From a virus, in IMG/VR virus record IMGVR_UViG_3300000553_000319, positions 1 to 24,798 of that record: a DNA stretch of 24,798 bases; one strand, given 5' to 3'. This document shows positions 22,564-24,798 of the stretch, one piece after another (position 1 is the stretch's first letter; each line of letters begins with the position of its first letter). The translations under genes and the position numbers were made by a program. The notes under the pieces are model-generated. The model saw nothing but the letters and a program-made list of their open reading frames with translations. It made no database searches and was not told the DNA's origin.

Positions 22564-22740
22564 ATGATCGCTACCCTGCTTGTTAGCCAGACTATTGAGA
22601 ATACTTTCTACTTGCCTGGGGTTGTGGTAGACTTCCGTGAAGGATTCGATCCAACTGATCTTATCAGCGTAGGGCTGGCTTCCTCTTCCATTGCCGACGG
22701 GGCTGATATCATTCAGCACGTAGATAATAGGCCAGTCTAA
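22564..22740 (+). CDS. Small protein of unknown function
   Basis: This 58-residue ORF has AAGGAG seven bases before ATG 22564, and its stop directly abuts the next ATG (TAAATG). The product (MIATLLVSQTIENTFYLPGV, VDFREGFDPTDLISVGL, IQHVDNRPV) has a mildly hydrophobic start but no clear membrane segment. I recognise no family. Good ribosome site and exact spacing to both neighbours support it as a real gene, possibly a small virion or fibre-linked protein. Confidence 0.6.
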   Translation: MIATLLVSQTIENTFYLPGVVVDFREGFDPTDLISVGLASSSIADGADIIQHVDNRPV

Positions 22741-24798
22741 ATGCTGTTAGGACTTCGGTCCCTATATGAAGCGCAAGCCTCTGGAGGGCTTGCGCTCAAA
22801 CAGGCATACACCACAACTGCTAATGGAAAATCAGTTGCTGGAGTAAACATAGCAGTGGGCGACCTCGTGGTCGTCGGATACTGTATCGGTAACTCTATAG
22901 CAGCAATTACCTGTTCTGATGGTAGCGCAAACGTTTATCGTGAAGTAGGGACCGGGCAGTATAACTCAGCGTCCAACCAAACGATGCACCTGCTCTACTG
23001 CGTCGCCACGGTGGCCAACGCTTCGGCTACGGTCACGGTCACCGACGCGAACACAAACTACCCCTGCGTCAATGTCGCCACCTACACAGGTGCGATCTCC
23101 GACGGTTCTGCTGTTCTTCGGGCGGGGACCTGGATGACAGCGGAGACCGTGGCCGCGACCGGCCATACGTCGGCGACGATCTCAGCGACAACCGGGGACC
23201 TGCTGATCTCCCTGACCGGTGAAGCTTCGGTGGGGTCGGCGGCCTACACAGACAATTCTGGCTTCACTTTCCGCACCCAAGAAGCCTATGGGGCACTGAG
23301 TCTAGCTGATAAGATCAGTTCCACCACGGGTTCAGTATCTGATTCCATTACTTCATCTCCAGCCTGCGTTGCGATGAACTGTATCGCTGCGTTCAAACCC
23401 GGAGCTACGGGGGTAACAGGAACTTCAACCGCCGCATCTCCATCCATCAGTGGGTCTGCCACGGGTGTTCGCGGGGCAGCAGGAACTTCAGCCGCCGCAT
23501 CTCCATCCATCAGTGGGTCTGCCACGGGTGTTCGCGGGGCAGCAGGAACGAGTTCCACTTCTCAGGTTCTTCTTAATGTCGCCACGGGTGTCCATGGGGT
23601 GAGCGGAACATCATCCACTTCTCAGGCATTCGGCAGCTCTGCCACCGGATCCATAGGCGCGGCAGGTTCCTCTCCCATAAGCGCTCTGTCCATCGGAAGT
23701 TCTGCCAGCGGCACAGTAATTGACTTCACTGGAACGTCCACTGCTGCGTTATCTATAACTGGTTCCGCCAATGGCTCCATAGGTGTAGCTGGCTACGTTC
23801 CAGTAAGTAATCTAGCCTTGGGCGGTTCTGCCAGCGGCACCGTTACTTCTGGATCGGTTACAGGCACCTCGTCCTCTACCATGTCCCTGAGCGGAGTTGC
23901 TGTTGGTTCTCATGGCGAGGCTGGCTATGTTCCGACGAGTGCATTCTCATTCGGCGGGGCAGCCAGTGGTTCCTTCACAACACCAGTGTCTGGAACATCT
24001 GCTTCATCACTGTCCTTAAGTGGCTCTGCCGCTGGTATTCGTGGTGTCTCTGGAACTTCTGCCACTTCTCAGTCCTTTGGTAACTCTGCATCTGGTTCTC
24101 ATGGTGTAGCCGGTTCTTCCCCCATAAGCACGATTATATTCGGTAACTCCGCCAGCGGCGTCTTCGCCACACCCATCTCCGGAACATCTGCTTCCTCTCT
24201 ATCACTGAGTGGAACTGCCGCCGGTTCTCATGGTGTAGCCGGTTTTTCCCCCACCAGCGCTCTTGTCATAGGAGGCTCTTCAACTGGCACGGCTGGCAAC
24301 GTCGTTTCTGGATCGTCAACTGCCCCACTATCTATTAACGGTTCTGCCGCTGGTGTTCGTGGAGAGGCGGGTTCTTCCCCCACCAATATTATTCAGTTCT
24401 CTGGTGTGGCAGCGGGCGGGCATGGGGTCTCTGGTTTCGCTGCTATGGCTGCGCTCGCTATTGTTGGCGCGGCTATCGGGGCCATGCAGGTCAGGGGAAC
24501 TTCTACCGGCACAGTTTCCATAACTGGTTCAGCTAGTGGAACCGCTGGGCAAGCCACCGTCACTGGAACATCCACCGCGCCCCTAGTTCTGAGTAACTCT
24601 GCCACTGGTTCTCATGGAGTAGCGGGATCTGTTCTCACTAGTTCCCTCTCCATGGGCGGAGCGGCTACTGGAGCAGTCCGAGTCTTCGGCACTACGACTA
24701 CTTCTCTGGCCATCGGCGGGGTGGCTACGGGCACCGCTGGGCTAGGCACGGTGACAGGCACTTCGACTGCCTCCCTTGCCCTCTCAGGGGCCGTTGCC
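22741..24798 (+). CDS. Large repeat-rich fibre-like protein (3' end outside window)
   Basis: The frame starts at ATG 22741, directly after the previous stop (TAAATG), and stays open for all 686 codons to the window edge. There is no strong ribosome site, so re-initiation is likely. Residues about 15-220 are a beta-sandwich-like domain (VNIAVGDLVVVGYCIGN, MHLLYCVATVANASATVTV, ATISATTGDLLISLTGEA, CVAMNCIAAFKP), a layout found in secreted or surface proteins. From residue 221 on, about 21 units of G(T/S)S-x(3-4)-(L/I/F)-x-(G/N)-(S/V/A)-A-x-G-x(2)-G-(V/A)-(A/S)-G follow, with almost no charged residues. It is probably a long fibre or appendage shaft, as a beta-helix or solenoid. This is inference; the C-terminal tip is not visible. 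Confidence 0.75.
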   Translation, partial: MLLGLRSLYEAQASGGLALKQAYTTTANGKSVAGVNIAVGDLVVVGYCIGNSIAAITCSDGSANVYREVGTGQYNSASNQTMHLLYCVATVANASATVTVTDANTNYPCVNVATYTGAISDGSAVLRAGTWMTAETVAATGHTSATISATTGDLLISLTGEASVGSAAYTDNSGFTFRTQEAYGALSLADKISSTTGSVSDSITSSPACVAMNCIAAFKPGATGVTGTSTAASPSISGSATGVRGAAGTSAAASPSISGSATGVRGAAGTSSTSQVLLNVATGVHGVSGTSSTSQAFGSSATGSIGAAGSSPISALSIGSSASGTVIDFTGTSTAALSITGSANGSIGVAGYVPVSNLALGGSASGTVTSGSVTGTSSSTMSLSGVAVGSHGEAGYVPTSAFSFGGAASGSFTTPVSGTSASSLSLSGSAAGIRGVSGTSATSQSFGNSASGSHGVAGSSPISTIIFGNSASGVFATPISGTSASSLSLSGTAAGSHGVAGFSPTSALVIGGSSTGTAGNVVSGSSTAPLSINGSAAGVRGEAGSSPTNIIQFSGVAAGGHGVSGFAAMAALAIVGAAIGAMQVRGTSTGTVSITGSASGTAGQATVTGTSTAPLVLSNSATGSHGVAGSVLTSSLSMGGAATGAVRVFGTTTTSLAIGGVATGTAGLGTVTGTSTASLALSGAVA
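23398..24798 (+). repeat. Degenerate Gly/Ser/Ala/Thr-rich repeat array in the fibre gene
   Basis: About 21 complete units, mostly of 19-26 residues, each with a G-(S/V/A)-A-x-G-like centre, continue past the window end. Two unit types tend to alternate: one begins GTS-S-LSLSGSAAG, the other GSSP-S-FGNSASG, so a repeat of about 40 residues is visible in the middle (23970-24290). DNA copies have drifted except for the first pair. Confidence 0.85.
23419..23544 (+). repeat. 63-bp near-perfect tandem repeat
   Basis: Copies lie at 23419-23481 and 23482-23544 and differ by one base I can see (ACC versus GCC codon, Thr to Ala). Each encodes 21 residues containing SPSISGSATGVRGAAG. The third unit keeps only the framework. 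This looks like a recent duplication. Confidence 0.92.

Noticed and set aside
23419-23544. CRISPR-like direct repeats
   Set aside because: The copies are adjacent without spacers and lie in an open reading frame encoding 21-residue units; no cas genes are nearby.
23286-24605. Repetitive minus-strand ORFs such as PAAPRTPVADP-type sequence
   Set aside because: They are antisense readings of the fibre repeats, and repetition in one strand gives it in the other.
1-24798. tRNA genes, integrase, attachment sites, transposons and defence genes
   Set aside because: I looked for cloverleaf-like segments, recombinase motifs, terminal repeats and non-structural genes and saw none. A search with tRNA and profile tools was not possible here.

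Overview
The window is a 24.8 kb stretch of a tailed dsDNA phage or prophage genome. It covers the head, tail, lysis and fibre genes. All supported genes are on the + strand and tightly packed, with many ATGA/GTGA overlaps. The tail is a long flexible one of the lambda type: tube, G/GT chaperones, tape measure, then M, L, K, I and J in lambda order. The coat protein looks P22-like and the portal looks like the DUF4055 type. The K/I/J set, a 3TM holin, strong AGGAGG ribosome sites and sigma70-like promoters suggest a Gram-negative host with a fairly GC-rich genome. I cannot name the host.

Layout: portal (runs off the left edge), two small unknown genes, and a scaffold-like protein (1-2564). 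Next come a terminator, a promoter, the major capsid gene and a second terminator (2585-3985). A neck module follows: a small protein, a DnaT-like adaptor, a head-closure candidate, a gp10-like protein and a tail-terminator candidate (4000-5829). The tail module runs from the tube gene (5839) to a 1710-residue J-like tip protein (18311). It includes a canonical -1 frameshift site (T TTT TTC at 7406-7412) that makes the G/GT chaperone pair. The J-like protein carries its own receptor-binding end: a carbohydrate-binding-like domain, a pyocin-knob-like domain and a gp53-like fibre tip. A fibre-assembly chaperone follows. The lysis cluster (18779-20811) has a permuted NlpC/P60-like hydrolase, an exported protein whose start is duplicated by a 24-bp tandem repeat, a small gene, a DUF5675 protein and a holin. 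A second promoter at 20816-20845 precedes three virion-like genes. The last gene starts at 22741, is still open at the right edge, and encodes a fibre-like protein with about 21 Gly/Ser/Ala/Thr-rich repeats.

The most interesting pattern is modular. One small beta-rich module of about 65-75 residues, with a core like GFxxxxNNG, is inserted into the tail tube protein, the L-like protein between its Fe-S cysteines and its FGGF tail, and the J-like protein (two tandem copies at a conserved junction, perhaps a third in an FnIII region). A different module interrupts the protein at 20888. The J-like protein also begins with a copy of the beta-grasp domain that opens the neighbouring I-like protein. 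The virion proteins therefore look built by repeated insertion of exchangeable surface domains. No defence system, CRISPR array, tRNA, integrase or transposon was seen.
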